A stretch of DNA of 64,000 nt from Bacteroidota bacterium (GTDB lineage: Bacteria; Bacteroidota; Bacteroidia; Chitinophagales; Chitinophagaceae): contig VBAT01000045.1 of the NCBI GenBank assembly GCA_005884665.1, forward strand, positions 1-64,000. Direction: 5' to 3'. Positions 1 through 8,067 of this stretch are shown here, in pieces. The position numbers and the translations under genes are program-made. Each line of letters opens with the position of its first letter. Position 1 is the first letter of the stretch. Under the pieces are notes generated by a model. The model saw nothing but the letters and a program-made list of their open reading frames with translations. It ran no database searches and was not told where the DNA came from.

Positions 1-1
1 T

Positions 2-553
2 GCGCTGGCTCCCAAATTGAACCTTGCCGGCATCTTCAATTTCCGCACGCAGATGTTTAAAGGCTATACATACCCGGAAGGTGCACCCGTTTACTCATCT
101 AACTTCCTTGCCCCCGGTTATATCTTATTGGGCGTAGGGCTTGACTGGAAACCTACAAAGCATCTCTCGATCTTCATTTCACCCGCGACAGCACGCTGGG
201 TCATTGTAAAAGACGAGATACTTGCCAACAAAGGTCTTTATGGCGTGGATCCCGGCAGCAAGAGCAACCTTGAGTTTGGCGCCTTTGCCTCTATTAACTA
301 CCTGAAAGAATTCAACAAAGTGCTTGCCTATAAAGGGAGACTCGATCTTTTTTCCAACTACAAGCGTAATCCCCAGAACGTAGATCTTTATATGACCAAC
401 GCCCTGACCGTAAAGATCGGAAAATGGCTTTCTGCCAGTTGGGGACTTGATCTTATCTATGATGATGATGCCCGGCTGTTTGGGTCCAATCAGGACGCCG
501 CTGCCTTGCAGGTTAAATCTGTTGTAGGTATAGGTATATTGCTGAAATTCTAA
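2..553 (+). CDS. DUF3078-like outer-membrane protein, C-terminal part (5' end outside window)
   Basis: The frame is open from base 2, so the gene starts upstream of the window; the TTG at 17 is only an internal codon. The visible part alternates short amphipathic strands with turns and ends in an aromatic-rich stretch with NVDLYMTN, KWLSASW and IYDDD, followed by a terminal KF. This matches the C-terminal half of the DUF3078 family of Bacteroidota, predicted outer-membrane beta-barrel proteins of unknown role. A final phenylalanine is usual for outer-membrane barrels. It is followed by a hairpin and then a gap before trmB. The family call rests on remembered motifs; no function can be assigned. 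Confidence 0.7.
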   Translation, partial: ALAPKLNLAGIFNFRTQMFKGYTYPEGAPVYSSNFLAPGYILLGVGLDWKPTKHLSIFISPATARWVIVKDEILANKGLYGVDPGSKSNLEFGAFASINYLKEFNKVLAYKGRLDLFSNYKRNPQNVDLYMTNALTVKIGKWLSASWGLDLIYDDDARLFGSNQDAAALQVKSVVGIGILLKF

Positions 554-601
554 TGACAACTTCTGCCAAGATCAAATTGGGATGCGCGGTAAAAAAGAAA
601 A

Positions 602-623
602 CCTGCCGTTTGTGAACGGCAGG
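602..623. terminator. Perfect hairpin downstream of the DUF3078 gene
   Basis: CCTGCCGTT pairs with AACGGCAGG around a 4-nt loop. The run of T expected after a terminator is seen only when read on the minus strand (A-rich stretch at 590-601 on the plus strand). It may end the upstream plus-strand gene, but no minus-strand gene reads into it. The rest of the 554-930 gap holds no convincing gene; an open frame upstream of trmB at 727-930 looks non-coding. Confidence 0.45.
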
Positions 624-916
624 CCTCAAATCAAAACCTTAACTCAAATAATCAACTTTCCAGGTTTGTTTAATAGGAAAGGAATACCATTTTTTTGCCC
701 GTGAAACAGAGCCCAGCGAACTCCATGTGGAATTATTTACCGTTTTTTCACATAATTTTTCCCAAAGCCGAATTATAACTATAAAGCCTGCGTCGCTGAA
801 AGAGCTTTCGAAGGTTGAAATTCATGATATTGTTTGCTATCAAAGAACCTGTCTGGTATATGAATTTCAAACGAAATGCCAGATAGATGCACACCGGCAT
901 ATCGTATCTGATAATT

Positions 917-924
917 TATCTTTG
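917..924 (+). promoter_or_regulatory. Bacteroidota -7 box upstream of trmB
   Basis: TATCTTTG is an exact match to the Bacteroidota -7 consensus TAnnTTTG. It lies 6 nt before the ATG at 931. With the usual distance to the start site, transcription would begin almost at the ATG, so the message would be leaderless or nearly so. No clear -33 TTTG was found. It supports 931 over the upstream in-frame ATG at 727. Confidence 0.4.
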
Positions 925-930
925 CAGCTT

Positions 931-1641
931 ATGGCTCAAAAGAAACTGGTACGCTTCGAGGAATTAAAAACTTTTGAAAATGTACTTCAATTTCCGGCGA
1001 ATATGCCGGGAAAATGGGATGAGCATTTCAAAAATAACCACCCGGTCATTTTGGAGCTCGCGTGCGGTAAAGGCGAATATGCTGTAGGCCTGGGCCGTTT
1101 ATATCCTTCTAAAAATTTCATTGGCGTTGACCTGAAAGGCAACAGGATCTGGGTAGGCGCTAAAAAAGCCATGCAGGAAGGGCTCCGGAATGTTGCGTTT
1201 TTAAGAACTCAAATCGACCAGATCAGCGAATATTTTTCAAAGGATGAAGTATCCGAAATATGGATCACCTTTCCGGATCCACAGTTGCGTGTCTCCAAAG
1301 CAAAAAAAAGACTCACACACCCAAAGTTCTTGCGCCTCTATCAACAATTCCTGGTCGCAGGAGGCTCCATACATTTAAAAACAGATAGCCCCGATCTTTA
1401 CCAGTTTACCCGGCAGGTAATTGAAATGTACGGTTGCGCATTGCATGACTATGACGATAATGTACATGACAAGGACCGTTTACCGGATGAATTAAAGATC
1501 AAAACACATTATGAATCTTTGGATATTGCGGGAACCAACAGGATTTACTATCTCCGTTTTTCACTTCCCTCATCTTTGCCTGGTAAAGAAAAAGATGAAG
1601 AATTAAAACAAGCATTAAAAGCACATGCAGGAGCTGATTGA
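931..1641 (+). CDS. trmB: tRNA (guanine-N7-)-methyltransferase
   Basis: Class I AdoMet-dependent enzyme that methylates G46 in the variable loop of tRNAs. Seen: the AdoMet loop LELACGKGEYAVGLG, the following acidic strand FIGVDLKGNRIWVGA, the family signature WITFPDPQ, and HLKTDSPDLY near the C-terminus. The protein from ATG 931 is 236 residues, normal for TrmB. The frame stays open back to 727, but the extra 68 residues have no family character and a promoter-like box sits just before 931, so 931 is preferred. The last 17 nt overlap the next gene, suggesting translational coupling. Confidence 0.93.
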   Translation: MAQKKLVRFEELKTFENVLQFPANMPGKWDEHFKNNHPVILELACGKGEYAVGLGRLYPSKNFIGVDLKGNRIWVGAKKAMQEGLRNVAFLRTQIDQISEYFSKDEVSEIWITFPDPQLRVSKAKKRLTHPKFLRLYQQFLVAGGSIHLKTDSPDLYQFTRQVIEMYGCALHDYDDNVHDKDRLPDELKIKTHYESLDIAGTNRIYYLRFSLPSSLPGKEKDEELKQALKAHAGAD

Positions 1642-1816
1642 AGGCATTCACTATTATGTAAACGATGAAGGCTATGTGGTGCTGACTGCACAATACCTGC
1701 TGGAAAGGGGGTATTGTTGTGGAAACGGATGCCTGCATTGTCCCTACAACTATGAAAATGTGCCGGAACCGCGCCGCACTGACCTTCTTTTAAAAAAGCA
1801 GGAAATACGATCCTGA
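1625..1816 (+). CDS. DUF5522 small cysteine-rich protein
   Basis: A 63-residue protein with the pattern HYYVNDEGYVVLTAQYLLERG followed by CCGNGCLHCPY, the DUF5522 signature. Four closely spaced cysteines suggest metal binding, but no function is established. Its ATG lies inside the end of trmB (17-nt overlap), so the two are probably translated together; a link to tRNA modification is inference from this arrangement only. The short C-terminal tail is lysine-rich. Confidence 0.85.
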   Translation: MQELIEGIHYYVNDEGYVVLTAQYLLERGYCCGNGCLHCPYNYENVPEPRRTDLLLKKQEIRS

Positions 1817-1916
1817 AAACTATTTCTACTCTGTTTCCCGAAAGTTTTGCACCATTTACCGCTCCCGGGCCTGAGTGGCACAAACTGTGATTTACTATAG
1901 GTAAAGAAGTGAGGTT

Positions 1917-2336
1917 ATGAAAAAGATTCTGATCGTGATGGCAGCCACATTGATTTTTAACGTGGCGGGCGTTAGCCAGGTAAAAAAATTTCAGCAGATG
2001 ATCGGCTCGTGGGAGATTGTAAGTAGCCAGGACCCCGGAGGTAAATTGGAGATCATTGATAGTTCAACTATAGTGATACGTTTCATGGGAGAAGAAAAGA
2101 AGTTGCTTCAATACAAATTCGATTTTTCGAAATCACCTTTCTGGTTTGATTTTACAGCCAAGGACAGCGCTTCCGTAAGTAATTTCAAAAGCCTGATAGA
2201 ATTTGTCAATGATGATACGATGAGATGGCAGATCTTTATAGATGAAGAACGGCCGGATCATTTTTCTTCAGAAGGTGGTGAAGTATTATATCTCAAAAGA
2301 TCGACAGCCAAGCCTGCCGTGATTGCGGCAAACTGA
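1917..2336 (+). CDS. Secreted lipocalin-like hypothetical protein
   Basis: A 139-residue protein starting with a cleavable signal peptide (MKKILIVMAATLIFNVAG, probable cut near residue 20). The mature part opens with FQQMIGSWEIVSS, resembling the GxW start of lipocalin-like proteins, then alternating beta strands with paired aromatic residues (PFWFDFTA, MRWQIFID). Predicted periplasmic, perhaps a small ligand-binding barrel; this rests on the N-terminal motif and strand pattern only. It is preceded by about 100 bp without a clear promoter and followed by a 180-bp gap. Confidence 0.7.
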   Translation: MKKILIVMAATLIFNVAGVSQVKKFQQMIGSWEIVSSQDPGGKLEIIDSSTIVIRFMGEEKKLLQYKFDFSKSPFWFDFTAKDSASVSNFKSLIEFVNDDTMRWQIFIDEERPDHFSSEGGEVLYLKRSTAKPAVIAAN

Positions 2337-2387
2337 TCCTTCTAAAAACTTCATTCATTGTTTCTTTCAGCACTGTTTACCACATTT

Positions 2388-2404
2388 GCGCACCTATGGT
2401 GCGC
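2388..2404. repeat. Perfect 7-bp stem hairpin
   Basis: GCGCACC and GGTGCGC pair around a TAT loop in the gap between the lipocalin-like gene and the alkyltransferase-like gene. There is no T-run on either strand, so it is not a typical intrinsic terminator. It could still mark the transcript end or be part of a palindromic repeat. Confidence 0.5.
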
Positions 2405-2518
2405 TAAACACGTGTGACTATATTCCCATCGACATTATGTCTCTTTGGGACATTTGATGTAACTTGTCTTTCCAACTATTGATCTCACTGCGAGCGCAGC
2501 AGGACTATTGCTAAACAA

Positions 2519-2920
2519 ATGCCGCTTAAAAAACAAATTCCCCCCTCAGCTTCAGAAAAGCTTAATCACGTCAAGCCTTCGGGTAAAAAGGATGAAAATT
2601 TTTTCTCGTTGGTATATGAAGTTGCACGGCAAATACCCAAAGGAAGAGTTACTTCCTATGGTGCCATTGCAGCCTGTCTTGGTACCAGGCTCTCAGCGAG
2701 AATGGTGGGATGGGCTATGAATGGCGCGGGAAACGTGCGCCCTAAAGTGCCGGCGCACCGGGTTGTAAACCGGATAGGCATGCTGAGCGGTAAACACCAT
2801 TTCTCACCCAGGGGGTCAATGGAAAAATTACTAAGGAAAGAAGGCATCAGGGTAAAAAATGACCAGGTTGTTGATTTCGATAAACTATTTTGGGATCCGG
2901 TAAAAGAGCTTGGATTTTAG
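2519..2920 (+). CDS. Alkyltransferase-like protein (MGMT DNA-binding domain, no acceptor Cys)
   Basis: The 133-residue protein carries the MGMT/Ogt C-terminal DNA-binding fold: VARQIPKGRVTSYGAIA, the helix-turn-helix arginine region SARMVGWAM, and the active-site segment VPAHRVVN at about residues 77-84. In true O6-alkylguanine transferases this segment is PCHR; here the acceptor cysteine is alanine (A79). It therefore cannot accept an alkyl group and belongs with alkyltransferase-like (ATL) proteins, which bind O6-alkylguanine and hand it to nucleotide excision repair. That role is inferred from the family. The first 25 residues are a basic, Pro/Ser-rich tail. Confidence 0.85.
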   Translation: MPLKKQIPPSASEKLNHVKPSGKKDENFFSLVYEVARQIPKGRVTSYGAIAACLGTRLSARMVGWAMNGAGNVRPKVPAHRVVNRIGMLSGKHHFSPRGSMEKLLRKEGIRVKNDQVVDFDKLFWDPVKELGF

Positions 2921-2944
2921 TTCGTAATTTATTTTTTTTGCATA

Positions 2945-3358
2945 ATGACCGAACCAAACCTGATCCTGACCAAGAGTGAAAAGAATTTAATTGAATATGG
3001 CGGCGCTCTTGGAGTAGCGCTTGCTGCCACCTGCCTGATTCAACATTTCATATTTGCTATTCCCAGCCCTGTCACCAAGCCTATGGTCCCCGCTTATTTT
3101 TTTATGATCCTGGCTTTTTTATTTTTTGCATTTCAAAAACATTTCTCCATCATATTGCTTATCATCAGTGGCGCATTTTCGCTAATCATAGAACTTGTAT
3201 GGCTCCTGCACATTTCTTTTTCACTGGTGGTGACCATGCTTTTCAGTTATCACCTGATTGTCATCATTACCCTGTTTATTGAAGACATCCCAAAAAAATT
3301 AAGAATGAAGCGCGACGCCGAAAGGGCCGAAAAGGAAATGTGGGCCGGGAAAATCTGA
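2945..3358 (+). CDS. Small four-helix membrane protein
   Basis: A 137-residue protein with four predicted membrane helices (about residues 20-40, 46-64, 67-89 and 91-113) and a charged C-terminal tail (KKLRMKRDAERAEKE). No family was recognised. The ATG follows a T-rich stretch ending TTTTGCATA that resembles a degenerate -7 box. It converges with the PepSY gene, with 13 bp between the stop codons and no visible terminator. Confidence 0.65.
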   Translation: MTEPNLILTKSEKNLIEYGGALGVALAATCLIQHFIFAIPSPVTKPMVPAYFFMILAFLFFAFQKHFSIILLIISGAFSLIIELVWLLHISFSLVVTMLFSYHLIVIITLFIEDIPKKLRMKRDAERAEKEMWAGKI

Positions 3359-3371
3359 TAAGGGCAGGTTT

Positions 3372-4442
3372 TTAAGCTGCAACCCGAATTTTGCTCCTTC
3401 TTCTTTTAAGCCACAATAAAAATCCGGTAATACTGAGCAATCCGCCCGTTAACCCAAATACAAAATAAATAATCTTAACCGGCAATCCTCCGTATTGTCC
3501 GTAATGGACCTGGGCATTGATTATATCGTAGCGGTTGGAAGCATCTACTTCGTTGACAAATGCGGTAAAACTAACAAGTCCCGAACTATCGAGGAAAATT
3601 GCATCTGCAAAATCTTTTGAATGAATAAATGAGTTACTGCTACGGCTACCATAAATTGCAGTTGATCCTTTTTTACTTTGCGCAAAATAAATGACGTGAG
3701 GTGTAAACCCTGGATATTTCATTTTTAAATTCATCAAGGAACTATCCAGCGGGAAAAACAGGGAAGGTGAAGACTTTAGCACCTGAGTATAAGAAGTGGT
3801 TCCATAAAATTCCTTCTTAAAGACATAACGCTGCATCCAGAATCCAGTTATGCCTATCATCAGATTAAAGATCAGCGCCCATACGCCTATACACTGGTGC
3901 AGATTGCCTCTCCTGAAAAATTTCTTCCGAAAGCTCAATACAGCCCACGCGTTTCTGCGATATTGGACCAACCCTGTCAGAATACTGATCAAAAAAACAA
4001 CAGAGAAAAAGCCAAGCAGCCATTCTCCTTTTTTTCCAAGGAACAGCGATGAATGAAGACGTCCCAGCCTGTTGACAAACGAAACATCTGCTCCTTCCGT
4101 TTTTTGAATACTTCCATTTTGCGGTTGCACAAATACTTTCAGTGCTTCCCTACCATTTTTATAAGATGAATCGTAAATCGTGAATAAAAAAGAAAGCCTA
4201 TTGTTCGGGGCAAGCCGGCAACTACTAACCTCGGCACCCGGAAACTCTTTTTTTAAGTTATTATAACAGGAATCAATCGCTATCACAGGACTATTGGCCC
4301 TTAGTATCTCCGGGGGATATTCCAACCGGTTCAATTCATCCCGGAATACGAGTGCAGCACCGGACAGGGACATGATCAGTATGAATAAGCCGGATAACAA
4401 TCCCGCTACGCTATGTATAGTAAAAACAAAACCTCTTTTCAT
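3372..4442 (-). CDS. PepSY-associated TM helix protein
   Basis: A 356-residue membrane protein with four helices: one at the N-terminus (HSVAGLLSGLFILIMSLSG), two in the middle (after GRLHSSLFLG and GNLHQCIGVWA) and one near the C-terminus (IIYFVFGLTGGLLSITGFL). Conserved histidines lie at the helix edges and a large extracytoplasmic loop separates helices 1 and 2. This is the PepSY_TM layout; many members sit beside iron-uptake genes and are proposed inner-membrane reductases. Here it follows DUF420 and SCO by 18 bp, so a role in metal or heme handling for the oxidase is plausible but unproven. It is the last gene of the minus-strand block. Confidence 0.8.
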   Translation of the reverse strand: MKRGFVFTIHSVAGLLSGLFILIMSLSGAALVFRDELNRLEYPPEILRANSPVIAIDSCYNNLKKEFPGAEVSSCRLAPNNRLSFLFTIYDSSYKNGREALKVFVQPQNGSIQKTEGADVSFVNRLGRLHSSLFLGKKGEWLLGFFSVVFLISILTGLVQYRRNAWAVLSFRKKFFRRGNLHQCIGVWALIFNLMIGITGFWMQRYVFKKEFYGTTSYTQVLKSSPSLFFPLDSSLMNLKMKYPGFTPHVIYFAQSKKGSTAIYGSRSSNSFIHSKDFADAIFLDSSGLVSFTAFVNEVDASNRYDIINAQVHYGQYGGLPVKIIYFVFGLTGGLLSITGFLLWLKRRRSKIRVAA

Positions 4443-4460
4443 GCAGTTAGAGATGATAGG

Positions 4461-5051
4461 CTAAGCGTAATAGGGCCGGATCATCCAATAGACGATAACA
4501 CCCGTGACTGCCACATAAAGCCAGACCGGCCAGATGATACGCACGATCTTCTTATGTTTATCATATTCTCCGATCAATGCCCTGTAGGCAGCAAATAAAA
4601 TAAATGGTAGCGCGAGGCCCGCCAATGGAATATGGGTGGCTAAAATGACAAGGTAAACCTTACGCGTGCTACCCGCGGCTGCGAGTTCAGCAGCACTTAA
4701 TCCTTTGATCCCATCGGTTTCACCAAAAACGGTTTCGCCGGCGAACAAATGATGACAGATATAGGAGGCTAAGAATAACACTGACAATACCATAGCGGTC
4801 AGCATGATCCTTTTGTGCGTGGTATATTTTCTTTGCTTTACTGCCAATAGTCCTGCCAATAATAAGACAGTGACCAGGCCATTAATAACAGCATTTGCAA
4901 GGGCAAACAGGTGCACATCGAATCCCAGGTCGGTCTTTCCTGCAAGATTATATCTTCCTAAAATGCTTACCGCTGTAAATACTATAACAGAAAAAACAAT
5001 GATGAGCGTTTTGGCCTTTCTATCATTCTTTTTCCAGGTGGGAACCAACAT
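4461..5051 (-). CDS. DUF420 membrane protein, oxidase-associated
   Basis: The 196-residue protein has five predicted membrane helices and several histidines at helix ends (DVHLFALAN, YTTHKR, CHHLFAG, ATHIPLAG). This pattern fits the DUF420 family, small membrane proteins often encoded with cytochrome oxidase genes and related to the assembly factor CtaM of Gram-positives. Its ATG lies 29 nt inside the end of the SCO gene, in another frame, so the two are likely coupled. Copper or heme a assembly is the probable role, inferred from family and context. Confidence 0.75.
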   Translation of the reverse strand: MLVPTWKKNDRKAKTLIIVFSVIVFTAVSILGRYNLAGKTDLGFDVHLFALANAVINGLVTVLLLAGLLAVKQRKYTTHKRIMLTAMVLSVLFLASYICHHLFAGETVFGETDGIKGLSAAELAAAGSTRKVYLVILATHIPLAGLALPFILFAAYRALIGEYDKHKKIVRIIWPVWLYVAVTGVIVYWMIRPYYA

Positions 5052-5880
5052 GTTTATCTTTTTTTCTGAACACCATTAAAAAGAGACCGACGCCGGCAAT
5101 AGCAATTAAAAAAACGACAGCGATCAGTTTCAGCTTGCCAGCGAAGAAACTTTTTTCGTTTGGATCCTTTTCCAGCGATAACAATACGATATCTTCCGCC
5201 AGGTTCATCATGGCTTTTTCGTCGAGGCTATGATACAACATTGGGTTCCCGTCCTTGTCCCTCCTTGCCCTTACTACGCCATGCTTGTCTACCAACACAA
5301 AAATGTCTGTATGCGGGAAAGCTGTATCTATTCTGGGGTCCTGTACGGTCAGGTTCATATATTTAAGAGAGAGGTCGTAAATGGTCTTCTTATCTCCTGT
5401 CAATAACCACCAGTTGATAGGGTCCACCGAAAACCTGTCGGCCCATTTTTTCAATTCGGGCACTGAATCGGATTCGGGATCTATGCTGATCGACATATAT
5501 TGTACATAATCGGCCGTGTTATTGCCAACCCGAACTCCTCTTTGCACTATTTGCTGTAGTTTTTTCATCTGCATCGTCATTCCCGGGCAGATGGTGGTAC
5601 AATGCGTGAAGAAAAAATCGACCACTGTTATTTTACCACTATCGGACAATGACACATCAGAAAAAGAAATCTTCTTTCCCATTTGATTGGTGAGTGTAAA
5701 ATCCGGGATATGCTGCCAGGCGGTGTCGGTGACGCGTTTACCGTTTTTTATTTTTGTCGTTACGCTATCATAGAATAACGGGTGAGGCATCGAAGCCTTC
5801 GGTAGTGAATCGACAATAAAAAAAAGAATTACCGGTATGATCAGTGCGATCAAAATCGAAAAAAAAGCTTTCTTATTCAC
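5023..5880 (-). CDS. SCO1/SenC family copper chaperone
   Basis: Thioredoxin-fold protein that delivers copper to the CuA site of oxidase subunit II. Seen: an N-terminal anchor helix (residues 5-23), the copper-binding CxxxC (THCTTICPG, C94 and C98), the distal histidine in FPHTDIF (H190), and TDIFVLVDKHG. Unusually there is a second hydrophobic segment at the C-terminus (about 255-275), so both ends may be anchored. A terminator-like hairpin separates it from subunit IV, so it probably starts its own transcript with DUF420 and PepSY. Confidence 0.9.
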   Translation of the reverse strand: MNKKAFFSILIALIIPVILFFIVDSLPKASMPHPLFYDSVTTKIKNGKRVTDTAWQHIPDFTLTNQMGKKISFSDVSLSDSGKITVVDFFFTHCTTICPGMTMQMKKLQQIVQRGVRVGNNTADYVQYMSISIDPESDSVPELKKWADRFSVDPINWWLLTGDKKTIYDLSLKYMNLTVQDPRIDTAFPHTDIFVLVDKHGVVRARRDKDGNPMLYHSLDEKAMMNLAEDIVLLSLEKDPNEKSFFAGKLKLIAVVFLIAIAGVGLFLMVFRKKDKHVGSHLEKE

Positions 5881-5976
5881 GATCTCGGTTTACAATTAAC
5901 GTCATTATCTTAATTTTTTTTATACGTTATATTCCCATTTTCTATCTACGGCACCATCCCATTCTTGAAGCGAAAA

Positions 5977-6016
5977 AACCACCGGTCTTTTCTCATTTGC
6001 AAAAGATCCGGTGGTT
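5977..6016 (-). terminator. Intrinsic terminator after the oxidase genes
   Basis: On the minus strand, AACCACCGG pairs with CCGGTGGTT, with an inner AAAAG/CTTTT pairing, and is followed directly by a run of T. It lies 22 bp after the stop of the subunit IV gene and before SCO. It should end the long act-cta transcript and make SCO-DUF420-PepSY a separate unit. Confidence 0.8.
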
Positions 6017-6037
6017 AAGAATTTTCAATACTGTTAC

Positions 6038-6496
6038 TTATTGTTTCCCCGGTTCCGGCGCCGGCGTATGTTCTTCCCCATGTTTTTTCGGCATCGTGGA
6101 TTCTTTGAAATGCGGATCAAACTCATTACGAAGATTCTTATAAGAGTTGCCGTCAATAATAAATGCGGCAATGAACCAGATAAAAAGCATCAGGGGTACT
6201 ACTATGGTCATGATCATATTTCTGATCTCGTCACCCAAATGCATAAATACAGAGACGATATAATAAGCTTTAGCCAGGGTAAGTATGCATACCATGCCTT
6301 TGAAAGCCAGTACCAGGTATGCATTAGGATGTGCGCCTTTATGAATCGTATAAATGGTTAATCCGATACCTAACTCAATCACGGTAATGACGGAAAGCAG
6401 GATCGTGGTCTTCCTGACCCTTCTCTTAAATTCCGCATCTTCCGTATGATGCTGAAAGGTCATTTCCGATAACAAAACGTTCTGTTGATGCTCCAT
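6038..6496 (-). CDS. Cytochrome c oxidase subunit IV
   Basis: A 152-residue protein with three membrane helices (around residues 30-50, 60-82 and 95-115) in the order of the prokaryotic subunit IV/CyoD family (TTILLSVITVIELGIGL, ILTLAKAYYIVSVFMHLG, VVPLMLFIWFIAAFI). The C-terminus is a charged, proline-rich tail. It is a small stabilising subunit of heme-copper oxidases, without cofactors. It is the last gene before the terminator and lies 30 bp after a subunit III gene. Confidence 0.85.
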   Translation of the reverse strand: MEHQQNVLLSEMTFQHHTEDAEFKRRVRKTTILLSVITVIELGIGLTIYTIHKGAHPNAYLVLAFKGMVCILTLAKAYYIVSVFMHLGDEIRNMIMTIVVPLMLFIWFIAAFIIDGNSYKNLRNEFDPHFKESTMPKKHGEEHTPAPEPGKQ

Positions 6497-6526
6497 GTCT
6501 TAAATAATTTCTTTTATCAATTATGA

Positions 6527-7414
6527 CTAGATAAGATAAAAACACAAGAATACAAATACCCATACCAGGTCTACAAAGTGCCAGTACAAACCCGCTTTTT
6601 CAATCATCAGGTAGTGCCCTTTCCTGTCAAATACCCCTTTGTAGGTCATGATCAACATGACCAGGTTGATGATAACCCCGGAAAACACGTGGAATCCATG
6701 GAAACCTGTGATCCCAAAAAAGTATCCGCCGAATGCGATCGGTCCTTTAGACCTTACATGCATTTCTGCCGTATTTATCATTCCAAGCAGCTGATCCTTG
6801 GGAATTCCCAGAAGTTGCTTGTGTGTCATATCGTGAAATTCGGGTTTTAGCGGGCTTTCATGAACAAGAGTAGCCAGCACATCATTTGAAGAATTATTCA
6901 AGGCAGTCAGCATCGCGTTATGATCCGCCAGCTGTCCCCAGGGATTGCCGGTCATGGTTTGACCGATGATTTCAATCTTTCCATCAGCCAGCACAGCATG
7001 TTCACCCGTGATAAGGTGATGCCATTCCCAGGCCTGGCAACTAAGAAAGGCCAATCCGCCGACAATGGTCCAGGCAATCCATTTCATTACCGCCTTCCTG
7101 TTTCCGTTGTGACCAGCATGTACAGCAAGCACCATCGTAACGGAACTGATGATCAATATAAAGGTCATGATACTTACAAAGGCCAGCGGAAGGGGTTTAT
7201 GGCCCAAACCGGGAAATGCATTGAACACGACATTAGGATCAGGCCAGAAATTCTGGCTGAAACGAATAGATCCATAAGAGATCAGAAAGGCCCCAAACGT
7301 AAAAGCATCACTCATCAGGAAATACCACATCATCAACTTTCCGTATTCTACGTTGAATGGGCTTTTTCCTCCACTCCACCATTTGGTTTGATGTGTCGTT
7401 GCTGTTGTCGCCAT
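6527..7414 (-). CDS. ctaE: Cytochrome c oxidase subunit III, long form
   Basis: Seven predicted membrane helices with subunit III motifs: the first helix region MMWYFLMSDAFTFGAF, GHKPLPLAFVSIMT, WEWHHL, and the C-terminal segment FHGFHVFSGV followed by YWHFVDLVWVFVF. At 295 residues it is longer than usual because of a polar segment at about residues 137-222, between two helices. It belongs to the aa3 oxidase with CtaC and CtaD. A shorter subunit III-type protein is encoded just upstream. Confidence 0.9.
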   Translation of the reverse strand: MATTATTHQTKWWSGGKSPFNVEYGKLMMWYFLMSDAFTFGAFLISYGSIRFSQNFWPDPNVVFNAFPGLGHKPLPLAFVSIMTFILIISSVTMVLAVHAGHNGNRKAVMKWIAWTIVGGLAFLSCQAWEWHHLITGEHAVLADGKIEIIGQTMTGNPWGQLADHNAMLTALNNSSNDVLATLVHESPLKPEFHDMTHKQLLGIPKDQLLGMINTAEMHVRSKGPIAFGGYFFGITGFHGFHVFSGVIINLVMLIMTYKGVFDRKGHYLMIEKAGLYWHFVDLVWVFVFLCFYLI

Positions 7415-7481
7415 GTCAGTTATTTCTATTTATTATTCTGATATTTCAAAGTTTCAGATATAAGTCAACTATCAAGCTTTC

Positions 7482-8054
7482 CTACCCGATCAACATAAAA
7501 AATACTACCAGGTAAATCCATAATAAATCTACAAAATGCCAATAGGTAGCCGCGACTTCCACCGGAATTGCGCTGTACAGTTTTACTTTTCCAAAGAATG
7601 CCTTGAAAAACAAAACCAGCAACGCTATGATCCCGCCCACTACATGCAACGCATGCAACCCGAATATCACGTACAGGAACTGCCCACCACCTGCCGACCC
7701 GCTGAAGCGAATGTTCTGGTACCATAAGCTCCTGAAGCCAAGGCTTTGCAATACCACGAAGGCGACTCCCAATAAAAATGTCACCGCGATCAGTCTCCTG
7801 TATTGCCGCATTTCCCGTTGATGAAAAGAACGAAGCGCCATTTGCATGGTCAGGCTACTTAACACTATGACAGCCGTAGAATACCCGAACCATTTTGGCA
7901 GCTCTATATTTTTCCACCCTGGCAAATTGCTTTTGACAATAAATGCCGAAGTCAGCCCGGCAAACATCATCACTATACTTGCTATTGCCACCCACAAGAT
8001 GAACTTGTGAGGATGAATTCTTTTTTGTTGTTGATTCGACACGATATCCATCAC
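7482..8054 (-). CDS. Cytochrome c oxidase subunit III, short form
   Basis: A 190-residue, five-helix member of the CoxC/CyoC family: HKFILWVAIASIVMMFAGL, YSTAVIVLSSLTMQMAL, GLHALHVVGGIIALL and the terminal YWHFVDLLWIYLVVFF. The five-helix form lacks the first two helices of classical subunit III. Paired short and long subunit III genes are seen in other Bacteroidota oxidase operons. It starts 13 bp after ctaB, so it is co-transcribed. Confidence 0.88.
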   Translation of the reverse strand: MMDIVSNQQQKRIHPHKFILWVAIASIVMMFAGLTSAFIVKSNLPGWKNIELPKWFGYSTAVIVLSSLTMQMALRSFHQREMRQYRRLIAVTFLLGVAFVVLQSLGFRSLWYQNIRFSGSAGGGQFLYVIFGLHALHVVGGIIALLVLFFKAFFGKVKLYSAIPVEVAATYWHFVDLLWIYLVVFFMLIG

Positions 8055-8067
8055 ACTTTTATTACAA

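Noticed and set aside
727-930. N-terminal extension of TrmB
   Set aside because: The 68 extra residues have no family sequence and a promoter-like box lies at their end.
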